64,000 nucleotides of DNA from contig JAIEOQ010000002.1 in NCBI GenBank assembly GCA_019750335.1, forward strand, positions 1 through 64,000. Direction: 5' to 3'. Source of the DNA: Candidatus Obscuribacterales bacterium (GTDB taxonomy: Bacteria; Cyanobacteriota; Vampirovibrionia; Obscuribacterales; Obscuribacteraceae). The translations under genes were made by a program, and so were the position numbers. Below are positions 24,584 to 31,851 of this stretch, one piece after another; positions within the stretch are counted from its first letter, which is position 1, and every line of letters begins with the position of its first letter. The notes beneath the pieces were generated by a model that was not told the origin of the DNA, made no database searches, and was given only the letters and a program-made list of their open reading frames with translations.

Positions 24584-25315
24584 TTACTCGCGCCGAATAG
24601 TGAGCTTCTTTCCTTCAGTTTGAGCCAACTGACTCTTTGGGACAGTAATTGTAAGTACGCCATTTTTCAGGATGGCCTGGGCGTTCTCGCTTTGTACCTT
24701 GCATGGCAGGGAGATCGTTCGCTCGAAAGCTCCGTATGAGCGCTCAATCGCGTGAAAAGACTTATCAGCTTTTGACTGTGTTACTTCGTCCTTCTTGTCG
24801 CCTTTGATCGTGACCGAATCATCATTCACGGTGACATCAAGATCCTTATCGTCGATGCCAGGCACCTCGGCGGTGATTTTTATTTCGTTACCCTGCTCAG
24901 TTGTATCTAGGCGCGGAATATATGCGCCCATACCGATCGGGAAAACCCAGCTCCGATCCATGTCTGATGACATAACGTCGAAGTTCCTCAGCATCCAGCT
25001 CGCATCAGGATCGTGTTGCATAGTTTTCCACCATGGCTCAAACATGTTAGAGGGAAGACTTAGCCGTGATGCCGATGCGCGCAATTTGTTAATCGCTTCG
25101 TCGAGATCGGAAAATCTCTGAGGGCCGCGAGTCGATCCAGTATGGACACGAACTTGAGTCTCTGGATCAGTCTTGGACGATTCTACTTTTGGGGAGCTTT
25201 GGGCTTCTGAATGCAGCATCTGTCCACCGGTGAATCCGAACGCCAAGCCCAGTCCCAGTGATAACAATGTCAGCTTGCGTTTGTCAATTTGAGCCAAATT
25301 GAGAGTTGGTTTCAT
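24584..25315 (-). CDS. Hsp20 alpha-crystallin protein with export/anchor signal
   Basis: 243 aa from the ATG at 25315, with GAAGGAGGTTGTT ahead. The N-terminus has KRK followed by LTLLSLGLGLAFGFTGG and then SEAQS, a signal peptide or membrane anchor. A 90-residue charged linker follows. The C-terminal 100 residues are an alpha-crystallin domain: KITAEVPGIDDKDLDVTVND, then YGAFERTISLP and the diagnostic A-x-x-x-NGVLTITVPK. Small heat-shock proteins are normally cytoplasmic holdases; this one should protect proteins in the periplasm or at the membrane face. It is the last of four tandem Hsp20 genes. Confidence 0.88.
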   Translation of the reverse strand: MKPTLNLAQIDKRKLTLLSLGLGLAFGFTGGQMLHSEAQSSPKVESSKTDPETQVRVHTGSTRGPQRFSDLDEAINKLRASASRLSLPSNMFEPWWKTMQHDPDASWMLRNFDVMSSDMDRSWVFPIGMGAYIPRLDTTEQGNEIKITAEVPGIDDKDLDVTVNDDSVTIKGDKKDEVTQSKADKSFHAIERSYGAFERTISLPCKVQSENAQAILKNGVLTITVPKSQLAQTEGKKLTIRRE

Positions 25316-25382
25316 AACAACCTCCTTCAAAAGTTATGAATGCCATACACGACCCGTCTCAAGGCGGAGAGCCTCTGACTGG

Positions 25383-25910
25383 TCATCCTTTTTTGACAGT
25401 TATTTTCTTTATGTGCTGTTGTGAGTTGGCCGTCTTTGGCAAGCTCACGGTAAGGACGCCGCGCTTAAACGTAGCCGCAGCATTGTTTTTATCGATTTCG
25501 CATGGAAAGAGAATGCTTCTATAGAACGATCCATAGCTGCGCTCCATGCGGTAATAGCCGCTTGTATTGTCTTCCTTCTCTTCGCGTTTCTCCCCTTTTA
25601 TAGTCAGGCAATTATGACTAATCGAGACATCAAGATCTTTCTCGTCAATCCCTGGAAGCTCTACCGAGACACGAATATCATTGGAGCTATCCTTTACTTC
25701 AACGCGCGGCTGGAACATGCCTCCCGATAGATCCGAAAATGGAGTCATCATACACATTTCGAAAGTACGGAAGAAATTTTCAAAGACGCGATTCATGTCT
25801 TGTTGGAGCGAGAAGTGTGGAGTTTGCTCACTAGACGAGCCATTTCCCTTTCTGACAGGAAGATTCTTCTTGCCCCAGTTCCAAGGTATTAAATTACCGT
25901 TGAAAACCAT
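25383..25910 (-). CDS. Hsp20 small heat-shock protein
   Basis: 175 aa from the ATG at 25910 with GGAGGAGACGATT ahead. The N-terminal 60 residues are Asn/Phe/Trp-rich (IPWNWGKKN, MNRVFENFFRTFEM), as in class A Hsp20, and the alpha-crystallin domain runs from RVEVKDSSNDIRVSVELPGI to the end with YGSFYRSILFP and FKRGVLTVSLPK. The usual C-terminal I-x-I/V motif is not clear; the tail ends with IKKITVKKG. A cytoplasmic ATP-independent chaperone. It lies 29 bases downstream of the next Hsp20 gene in the operon. Confidence 0.92.
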   Translation of the reverse strand: MVFNGNLIPWNWGKKNLPVRKGNGSSSEQTPHFSLQQDMNRVFENFFRTFEMCMMTPFSDLSGGMFQPRVEVKDSSNDIRVSVELPGIDEKDLDVSISHNCLTIKGEKREEKEDNTSGYYRMERSYGSFYRSILFPCEIDKNNAAATFKRGVLTVSLPKTANSQQHIKKITVKKG

Positions 25911-25939
25911 AATCGTCTCCTCCTTCAAATACTGGTTTG

Positions 25940-26344
25940 TTATTCAGTTTGCACCGCGATTTTTCTGGGCATGGCTCGCTTGCTTTTTGGCAACACCAAC
26001 TTAAGTACGCCGTTTTTGACTGATGCTTGAATGCCATCTCTATCAATTTCATTTGAGAGCGCAAACACCCGTTGATAGCTTCCGATGCCATATTCGGCAT
26101 AGGTCAACTTATAGCCAGGAAGCTCGGACTGCTCCACATGACCATAGATGGTCAGGATGTTCTGTTCAAGTGTAATGTCCACCCCATCTTGCTTTACACC
26201 AGGCATATCAGCCAACAAGACCAACTGTTCTTTTGATTCATAGATATCGGTAATAGGCGTGTAAAGCTTATGCGTCCTTGTCTGCTCGGCAGAGCCTTGA
26301 GTGGATACTTCTTGCTTGTTCATTTCCATAAGTTCGTTAGGCAT
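25940..26344 (-). CDS. Hsp20 small heat-shock protein
   Basis: 134 aa with GAAGGAGGTTTGTC before the ATG. After 25 polar residues comes a compact alpha-crystallin domain: YTPITDIYESKEQLVLLADM, PGVKQDGVDITLEQNILTI, YGIGSYQRVFAL and VKNGVLKLVLPKSK. It resembles the short two-gene Hsp20 pairs (IbpA-like partners) where a divergent paralogue forms mixed oligomers with the neighbour. Of the four paralogues it diverges most in the loop (GHVEQSELPGYKLTY), so a distinct partner role is possible. Confidence 0.92.
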   Translation of the reverse strand: MPNELMEMNKQEVSTQGSAEQTRTHKLYTPITDIYESKEQLVLLADMPGVKQDGVDITLEQNILTIYGHVEQSELPGYKLTYAEYGIGSYQRVFALSNEIDRDGIQASVKNGVLKLVLPKSKRAMPRKIAVQTE

Positions 26345-26372
26345 GACAAACCTCCTTCATTGACGAGAGAAA

Positions 26373-26819
26373 CTAAGATTCGGATACAACGCTTATTCGT
26401 CGCGGTTTTTCTGCTTCAGCACGCGGAAGCGTGATTTGCAAAACGCCGTTGCTAAATTTTGCCTGTACGTGATCCGCTTCCACACCAAAAGGAAGTTGCA
26501 GCGAGCGGGCAAACTGTCCGTAACCCCTTTCCTGACGATGACGGGATTCCCCTTCTTTCAACTCTTCCGGATTTCTAGAACCTCTTAAAGTCAGAGTGTC
26601 GTTGACTAATGAAATGTCTACGTCCTCCGGTGCAACGCCGGGAATCTCAGCTCGAACGATCGCCCCGTTTTCGGAAGTCCATACATTTATAGGGGGAAAT
26701 TCGGCCGACGCCTCCAGCGGAACACTTGCTGTCAGCAATCGGTTCAATGAATTCTGCAGCCGCTGCATATCACGCAGAGAGCCAAATAAATCGTTGTCAG
26801 CATATCTCTGAAGCAACAT
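26373..26819 (-). CDS. Hsp20 small heat-shock protein, first gene of the operon
   Basis: 148 aa with AGAAGGAGGCGTAGGTT ahead of the ATG. An amphipathic N-terminal helix (LFGSLRDMQRLQNSLNRLL) leads to the alpha-crystallin domain: INVWTSENGAIVRAEIPGVA, EDVDISLVNDTLTLRG, RGYGQFARSLQLP and FSNGVLQITLPRAE. Sequence type is the classical bacterial HSP16. It is the promoter-proximal gene of four, each with its own strong Shine-Dalgarno, so the operon is probably translated at a high level on induction. No CIRCE element is present upstream. Confidence 0.93.
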   Translation of the reverse strand: MLLQRYADNDLFGSLRDMQRLQNSLNRLLTASVPLEASAEFPPINVWTSENGAIVRAEIPGVAPEDVDISLVNDTLTLRGSRNPEELKEGESRHRQERGYGQFARSLQLPFGVEADHVQAKFSNGVLQITLPRAEAEKPRRISVVSES

Positions 26820-27278
26820 AACCTACGCCTCCTTCTACAAGATCACTTTGGAATGCAGATCAGGTTTAGATTATCATTGATTTGGACCTGACCCGCACCA
26901 CAGCTAGGGTCCATGATTCGTGGTATCACTCAACAGTTAGACAATCGAGCAACACCCACTAAATAATTTACTAAGGAGAATGGCGGCAACTGTCACTTTA
27001 CACGATTTTTTAAAGTTTTTTGGAAGGTAATCATATAGATACGGGACCGATTTTCCTGACAAAATGCCGCCAGCGGACGTTTCAAGAAGCCATCTCTGTT
27101 ACCCACACGAAGATTATAAAGAAAATATTAAGACGCTTGCACGTCGAAAAGTTTTTTGCTATAAAAATTCTTGGAAGGTTCAATTTGCCTTCGTTGTGAT
27201 TAGCCCAAATTCTGCTATTGAGGAGGGTTTGCGCCAGTTTTGACGATAACCAAAGTTGAATAATCCTGAAGCGTAAAA
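26820..27278. other. Intergenic region upstream of the Hsp20 operon
   Basis: No credible gene is seen in this stretch. It must contain the Hsp20 operon promoter on the minus strand, but I could not identify a convincing -35/-10 or a CIRCE (TTAGCACTC-N9-GAGTGCTAA). An imperfect 30-bp palindrome with CAGGT/ACCTG ends spans 26861-26890 and is a possible regulator site. A TTTTAAAGTTTTTTGG run near 27010 is AT-rich and may be a curved or promoter element. Confidence 0.3.
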
Positions 27279-27430
27279 GTACCGGCACGCCATGCCGGAG
27301 AAGCAAGTAAAAAGGCAGCCTCAGTTGCTCTGAGGCTGCCGAGCTGAATGTTCCACTGCCAAGGAGATCGTCGATTCTTTGACGGTATCTCTTGATGGCT
27401 ATTTCCCTTTAACCGGCTTACCAAGCCGGC
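27279..27430. other. Structured non-coding segment with several hairpins
   Basis: Four hairpins stand in a row: CCGGCA/TGCCGG (27282-27298), a perfect 11-bp GGCAGCCTCAG/CTGAGGCTGCC (27314-27340), a partly paired GAGAT/ATCTC (27364-27391), and CCGGCTT/AAGCCGG around ACC (27413-27429). It may be the 5' leader of the LRV gene on the plus strand or a small RNA on the minus strand. It matches no riboswitch consensus I remember. Confidence 0.45.
27309..27340 (-). terminator. Intrinsic terminator reading leftward
   Basis: On the minus strand the perfect 11-bp stem with a 5-nt loop is followed directly by TTTTT and ACTT, the standard form of a rho-independent terminator. Nothing annotated is transcribed into it from the right, which points to a short minus-strand transcript or to protection of the Hsp20 promoter region from antisense read-through. 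Confidence 0.6.
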
Positions 27431-27462
27431 TCTAGCTAAATAGACTGATGGAGGTGTCAGAT

Positions 27463-27933
27463 ATGTTGGGAGCAAGACAATACGGAGATGTACTTAGTAA
27501 CTATGTAAAAGCTGGTAGCCAGAGCTGCTCTCCCGAGCTACTGGAAGCTATGGCCCACAGCGATGTCGATCGAATTCGGTTGAGAGTAGCAGAAAATCCG
27601 CGCACACCGATAGACATTCTGGAGGTATTGGCGGCAGACAAAAATGCTGATGTCCGGGTTGCCGTAGGAACGAATCCATCAACTCCGCCATACATAAGCT
27701 ACAAGCTTGCATTCGATGAGGATATAAATGTGAGGCTAGGCTTAGCCGATGATGTCCACACACCAATTGAGCTTTTGGAGACGCTCACAGAAGATGCGAA
27801 TCCATACGTTAGCTATCGGGCAGTCCAGACAAAAGACATTGTTCTGTCGCAAGGCAAGCCCAGAAGGTTTGGACGTCGATTTATTCGGTGGCTCAAAGAA
27901 GGCATGAACAAGCCCGAGTTGCGATATGCGTAG
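27463..27933 (+). CDS. Variant leucine-rich repeat (LRV/HEAT-like) protein
   Basis: 156 aa from the ATG at 27463, eight bases after GGAGG. It holds about four LRV-type units with the pattern R-x-x-V-A-x-NP-x-TP-x-x-x-L-x-x-L (RLRVAENPRTPIDILEVLAA, VRVAVGTNPSTPPYISYKLA, VRLGLADDVHTPIELLETLT). The last 30 residues are basic. LRV proteins are superhelical binding scaffolds; in Azotobacter one carries an Fe-S cluster but the cysteines for that are missing here. A small secreted protein follows after a 20-base gap. Function unknown. Confidence 0.75.
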   Translation: MLGARQYGDVLSNYVKAGSQSCSPELLEAMAHSDVDRIRLRVAENPRTPIDILEVLAADKNADVRVAVGTNPSTPPYISYKLAFDEDINVRLGLADDVHTPIELLETLTEDANPYVSYRAVQTKDIVLSQGKPRRFGRRFIRWLKEGMNKPELRYA

Positions 27934-27953
27934 TCCATTAGGAGGTGATCGAC

Positions 27954-28169
27954 ATGACCTTGGTCGTCACTTTTATGATTTGCATTTTATCTGCGTTCGC
28001 AATAGTTTGTCCTAGTGCCGCACGTGACGGCATCATCACTACACCGATGCTGCATAGGGACCACCTGGTTCAACCGCCATCAAATGCGCCGCAGCTTGGC
28101 GACTTTGGAAACATTGAAGATTGGCTTTTGAAGCGGTTGCGCTCGCCAAGTAAGACGACGACTGTATAG
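27954..28169 (+). CDS. Small secreted protein
   Basis: 71 aa from the ATG at 27954 with AGGAGGTGATCGAC ahead; a GTG three codons earlier falls inside that ribosome site. The first 22 residues (MTLVVTFMICILSAFAIVCP) are a signal peptide or anchor, possibly cut after SAARD, and the mature part is 45 polar residues. It follows the LRV gene and probably shares its transcript. A weak AGTGAT/ATCACT hairpin lies just after it (28175-28193). I do not recognise the family. Confidence 0.6.
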   Translation: MTLVVTFMICILSAFAIVCPSAARDGIITTPMLHRDHLVQPPSNAPQLGDFGNIEDWLLKRLRSPSKTTTV

Positions 28170-28224
28170 GCAAAAGTGATTTCACAGATCACTCTAACAG
28201 TCAGAAAGACCAGCTGAGAAGTGA

Positions 28225-29301
28225 TTATACTGCAGCAACTTTTTGCTGGACATATTTATGGAAGCGGGTTTTATCCGTAGCTTTCATGAACACGTCGTCG
28301 GGGTCTGCTTTGCCTGCAGCCACAAGTTTTTCCAGAGCCGAGTCCATCATTTGCATGCCTTGGTTGCCGCCGGCTTGAATAATCGATTTGATCATATTTG
28401 AGTTACCCTCACGGATAGCGTTGCCTAAAGCAGCACTGCCGATCAGGATCTCATTGACGCCCAAACGCCCTTTGCCGTCTACTGTTTTTACAAGTAGCTG
28501 GGAACAGATGGCAACAATGGAACCGGAAAGCATAGTACGCACAGCCGGTTGCTGCGATGCGGGAAAAACATCGACAATCCGGTCGATTGTTTTAGAAGCC
28601 GAGTTAGTGTGCAAAGTACCGAGCACAAGAAAACCCATTTCAGCCGCTGTTAAAGCCAAGCGAATTGTTTCCAGGTCGCGCATTTCACCGACCAGAATCA
28701 CATCTGGATCTTCACGTACAGCAGCGTGCAAAGCAGTTTCAAAACTTTTAGCATGTTGCCCGATTTCACGGTGAGTGATCAAAGATTTTTTCGGCGTGTG
28801 TACAAATTCAACCGGGTCTTCAACAGTGATGATATGTTTTTCGTGGCGTTCATTAATGTCGTTGATTACACCGGCAAGAGTAGTTGATTTGCCGCTTCCG
28901 GTCGGTCCGGTAATTAGAATAAGCCCGCGTTCGTAATCGGCAAAAGAGCTGATTACAGGCGGCAAATTCAACTCAGCCAAAGTTTTGATTTTTTCCGGAA
29001 TGATCCGAAAAACGGCAGCCGCTCCGTTATTTTGATGGAAATAATTACAACGAAAACGAGCGACACCAGCAAGGGCATAAGCAAAGTCTAGGTCACGATC
29101 GTTGCCGTAAGAGCTCTTTTGTTGTTCGTTCAAAATTTCGCCAAGCAATACAGCCATCTGCTCTTTATTAATTACCGGCGCCCCTTCGATCGGTTCGATT
29201 GTACCGTGCACACGTACTTTCGGTGGTTCGCCGACTACCAGGTGCAAGTCGGAAGCACCGCTGTCTTTCATATGTTTGAATAAAGCATCCAGCTTTGCCA
29301 T
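28225..29301 (-). CDS. pilT: Type IV pilus retraction ATPase PilT
   Basis: 358 aa. The N-terminal PAS-like domain begins ALFKHMKDSGASDLHLVVGE. The motor domain has Walker A GPTGSGKST (132-140), the Asp box (HIITVEDPVEFVH), Walker B/His-box phrases REDPDVILVGEMRDLETI and LGTLHTNSASKTIDRIVDVF, and the PilT-type AIRE-like AIREGN near the C-terminus. It should depolymerise type IV pili for twitching or DNA uptake. GGAGCGATTAA precedes the ATG. It follows the second PilT-like gene by 14 bases, so they form an operon. Confidence 0.93.
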   Translation of the reverse strand: MAKLDALFKHMKDSGASDLHLVVGEPPKVRVHGTIEPIEGAPVINKEQMAVLLGEILNEQQKSSYGNDRDLDFAYALAGVARFRCNYFHQNNGAAAVFRIIPEKIKTLAELNLPPVISSFADYERGLILITGPTGSGKSTTLAGVINDINERHEKHIITVEDPVEFVHTPKKSLITHREIGQHAKSFETALHAAVREDPDVILVGEMRDLETIRLALTAAEMGFLVLGTLHTNSASKTIDRIVDVFPASQQPAVRTMLSGSIVAICSQLLVKTVDGKGRLGVNEILIGSAALGNAIREGNSNMIKSIIQAGGNQGMQMMDSALEKLVAAGKADPDDVFMKATDKTRFHKYVQQKVAAV

Positions 29302-29315
29302 TTAATCGCTCCAAT

Positions 29316-30380
29316 TTAGAAAAATGCTTCGTCCGTATATTTTTTAGCTACTTCGCGGGTCACTTTACCTGAACGCACAAGCTCACCGATACTTTGTCCT
29401 AAAGTCATCATGCCCTGGGAACGCCCAAGCTGCATGATGCCTGGGATCTGGAAAGTTTTCTTTTCTTTGATCATGTTGCCGATAGCTGGGCTGACAAAAA
29501 GGATTTCATAACCAAGAACCCGTCCTTCACCGTCGGCAGTGGGCAATAAAACTTGGCTGAATACACCTTGCAATGATTCGGACAACATTGTTCTCACCTG
29601 CGACTGTTTATCCGGATGGAAACTGTCGATAATCCGCGAAATCGATTTTACGGCGTCGGTTGTATGCATTGAAGCCATAACCAAGTGGCCGGTTTCCGAA
29701 GCGGTTAAAGCCAAACTGATAGTTTCAGCGTCACGCATCTCACCGATCACGATTACGTCCGGGTCTTCACGCAAAGCAGCCCGCATCGCTCTTTCATAGC
29801 TATTGGTATGAACCAATACTTGACGTTGGTTGACGATACAATTTTTGTTCGGATGAAGAATCTCAATCGGGTCTTCCAGAGTCAATATATGGGCGCCATG
29901 ATGTTTTTCGTTAATCATGTTGACCAGAGCGGCCAAGGTCGTACTTTTACCGCTACCAGCCGGACCGGTAATCAATACAAGTCCGTGGTGAAATTCAGCA
30001 AAACGTTCCAGTCCTTGGGGCAAACCCAGCTCTTCCAGAGTCGATGCTTTTGGCGCTAAAACACGAAAGCTGGCATTGATGCCTGACTGTCCTATAAATG
30101 CGTTAGCCCGAAAGCGCCCGATTCCCGGAACCTCATAAGTAAAGTCAACATCTTTTCGGTCTTCAAAAGTTACCTTTTCTTCGGCTTTTAATAATGAAAG
30201 CAAAAGTGGGCGTAAAGTCGATTCTTCAAGGGGTGAGCTGCCTGTCGGCAACACTTTGCCGGCAATCCGCATTAAGATCGGGTAACCGCTATGCAGATGC
30301 ACATCGCTGGCTTTAGACTCCACTCCCCGCTGTAAAATTGTATCGAGAGTCCCATCAGCGCCTAAAACAGCTGTTTCCAC
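29316..30380 (-). CDS. PilT/PilU-family ATPase, paralogue
   Basis: 354 aa, starting with GTG at 30380 after GGAGCGAGCC. Domain order and motifs equal those of its neighbour: SDVHLHSGYPILMRIAGKVL, Walker A GPAGSGKST (139-147), HILTLEDPIEILHPN, REDPDVIVIGEMRDAETI, ASMHTTDAVKSISRIIDSFH. The second copy may be PilU, which works with PilT under load, or a PilT variant for another pilus. The C-terminus (GMMTLGQSIGELVRSGKVTR) keeps the retraction-type end. The two are separate paralogues, not a recent duplication, since loops differ throughout. Confidence 0.92.
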   Translation of the reverse strand: METAVLGADGTLDTILQRGVESKASDVHLHSGYPILMRIAGKVLPTGSSPLEESTLRPLLLSLLKAEEKVTFEDRKDVDFTYEVPGIGRFRANAFIGQSGINASFRVLAPKASTLEELGLPQGLERFAEFHHGLVLITGPAGSGKSTTLAALVNMINEKHHGAHILTLEDPIEILHPNKNCIVNQRQVLVHTNSYERAMRAALREDPDVIVIGEMRDAETISLALTASETGHLVMASMHTTDAVKSISRIIDSFHPDKQSQVRTMLSESLQGVFSQVLLPTADGEGRVLGYEILFVSPAIGNMIKEKKTFQIPGIMQLGRSQGMMTLGQSIGELVRSGKVTREVAKKYTDEAFF

Positions 30381-30472
30381 GGCTCGCTCCTAATAAACCA
30401 CTATTGGAGCTATGCCCTCTTTTTAGACCAGATATAACATCCCAATCTAAGCCGGTAAAATTTTTAACTCAT

Positions 30473-30880
30473 CTATGGTCCGCGATAACCAAGCACGACC
30501 AAAAGACAGGGCCCGCCGTAAATAACGTTGATGCCGGCTTTTTGCGCCCGCTCAATAGCCGGACGGCTTTCGGCTCCCGGTTGCAACCAAATGTTTTTGA
30601 CACCACATTTAATGGCATCATCGATTACTTTTTCTGTCACCACAGGCGGTGTGATAATCGAAAGTGATTCAACAGGCTCTGGCAAAGAGGCTAAGTCCGG
30701 ATAACACGGATTACCGAGCACAGTCTGGCAGTTTGGGTTAACCGGATAAGCTTTCAAGCCATGCTGCAAATAGCATTTGTAGCACTTGTGACCGTATTTA
30801 TAAGTATCGTCGCTGGCTCCGGCCACGGCATAAGCCGGGGCAGCCAGAAAAGTCTCAATCTGCTTGCCAACTCCGTCCAT
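30473..30880 (-). CDS. CoA-binding domain protein (YccU-like)
   Basis: 135 aa from the ATG at 30880 with AAAGGCAGAATT ahead. It is a Rossmann CoA-binding domain: YAVAGASDDTYKYGHKCYKCY at the nucleotide loop, AYPVNPNC, SLSIITPP, and GVKNIWLQPGAESRPAIERA. The W-L-Q-PGAES phrase is typical of YccU/YneT proteins. The stand-alone form binds CoA or acyl-CoA; cellular role unknown. A CYKCY pair after the loop is unusual and could be metal binding or redox-active. Confidence 0.88.
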   Translation of the reverse strand: MDGVGKQIETFLAAPAYAVAGASDDTYKYGHKCYKCYLQHGLKAYPVNPNCQTVLGNPCYPDLASLPEPVESLSIITPPVVTEKVIDDAIKCGVKNIWLQPGAESRPAIERAQKAGINVIYGGPCLLVVLGYRGP

Positions 30881-30967
30881 AATTCTGCCTTTCAAACAAT
30901 TTTTACGCTTACAGATGACATAATAATCTACGCTTGCCGCTGTTGCCTGAGATTAGAGACTCTTTTG

Positions 30968-31753
30968 ATGAACACTAACTTTCCGACTTTGTGGATTCTG
31001 TCCGGCGTTGCCACTGCTGTGGCGCTGGTCGGTCTTTTCATAATCAAAAAGACGACTAATCCGACTTATTTGCGCAAACATCATGGAGTAATCGACTCGA
31101 TTTTAGGCGTAGTCGGTACTTTGGTTTCAGTCTTACTTGGTTTGTTGGTCGCCGGAGCGCTCGGTCGCTATGAGCAGATAAACTCGGAGGTAAGTTCGGA
31201 ATCACGCTCACTTTCGCAAATTTATTTTCTAGCTTGCGGTTTGCCGGAAAAGCAAAAAACTTATTTGCAAAAATCTTGCCGGGATTATTGCAACTTTTTG
31301 ATTGAACAAGAGTGGCCGGCCATGGAAGAGAATCATCTTTTGCCTGAGGGTCAAAATCTTTGCCGAAAGATAGTTAAAGCTGTGGTTTTACTGAACCCGC
31401 AAACCCAAGGCGAGTCCAACATTCATAACGCCCTGATTGCCTCAGTTGAAGATTTAGGCAAAGGGCGCCGGGATCGAGCCGAATCCATGCGTTCCGGTAT
31501 GCACAGCACCGGAGCGACGATTTTTATCTGCTCAATTATTATTTTGATTCTGACTTTTCTTTATGTAACAAGAGGGATGGTCATCCATACTGTTTTAACC
31601 ATGTTTGTTGCGATTTGCTTAGCCATGAACATCGGTCTTTTGCATCTTTTGACTTCACCTTTCAAGGCCGAGCTGAAGATTAAACCGACCGGCTTTATCC
31701 TCGACCGCGAAATCTTTGACCAGCTGGATAAAGAAGAAAGTAAAGCTAAGTAG
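30968..31753 (+). CDS. Bestrophin/DUF4239-like membrane protein
   Basis: 261 aa with two helices at the N-terminus (WILSGVATAVALVGLFII; LGVVGTLVSVLLGLLVAGAL) and two near the C-terminus (TIFICSIIILILTFLYVT; TVLTMFVAICLAMNIGLLHL), flanking a helical cytoplasmic loop. That four-helix layout with HHGVIDSILGVVGTLVSVLL matches DUF4239 (bestrophin-like). The function is unproven but anion channel activity is the family suggestion. ATG at 30968 has only a weak ribosome site; readings starting further left lack support and cover the divergent promoter. Confidence 0.7.
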   Translation: MNTNFPTLWILSGVATAVALVGLFIIKKTTNPTYLRKHHGVIDSILGVVGTLVSVLLGLLVAGALGRYEQINSEVSSESRSLSQIYFLACGLPEKQKTYLQKSCRDYCNFLIEQEWPAMEENHLLPEGQNLCRKIVKAVVLLNPQTQGESNIHNALIASVEDLGKGRRDRAESMRSGMHSTGATIFICSIIILILTFLYVTRGMVIHTVLTMFVAICLAMNIGLLHLLTSPFKAELKIKPTGFILDREIFDQLDKEESKAK

Positions 31754-31851
31754 CTAATCTAGCTTAAATTGGTGATTACGTATTGACTCATTGGCTATTC
31801 CCGATTAACGTTCGTATATATTAGCCATATCCATCGTTAATTACTGACAGC

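Noticed and set aside
26980..27030. A 16-codon frame after AAGGAGA
   Set aside because: The spacing of the Shine-Dalgarno to the ATG is only 1-2 bases and nothing else supports it.
26820..27060. CIRCE or heat-shock operator for the Hsp20 operon
   Set aside because: I found no TTAGCACTC/GAGTGCTAA pair and no convincing heat-shock sigma promoter by eye.
27279..27462. Known riboswitch
   Set aside because: I compared it with the consensus of B12, c-di-GMP, Moco, manganese, fluoride and SAM types as I remember them and saw no match.
27082..27475. Open frames on the minus strand upstream of the LRV gene
   Set aside because: They lack ribosome sites, overlap the hairpins and terminator, and show no protein-like composition.
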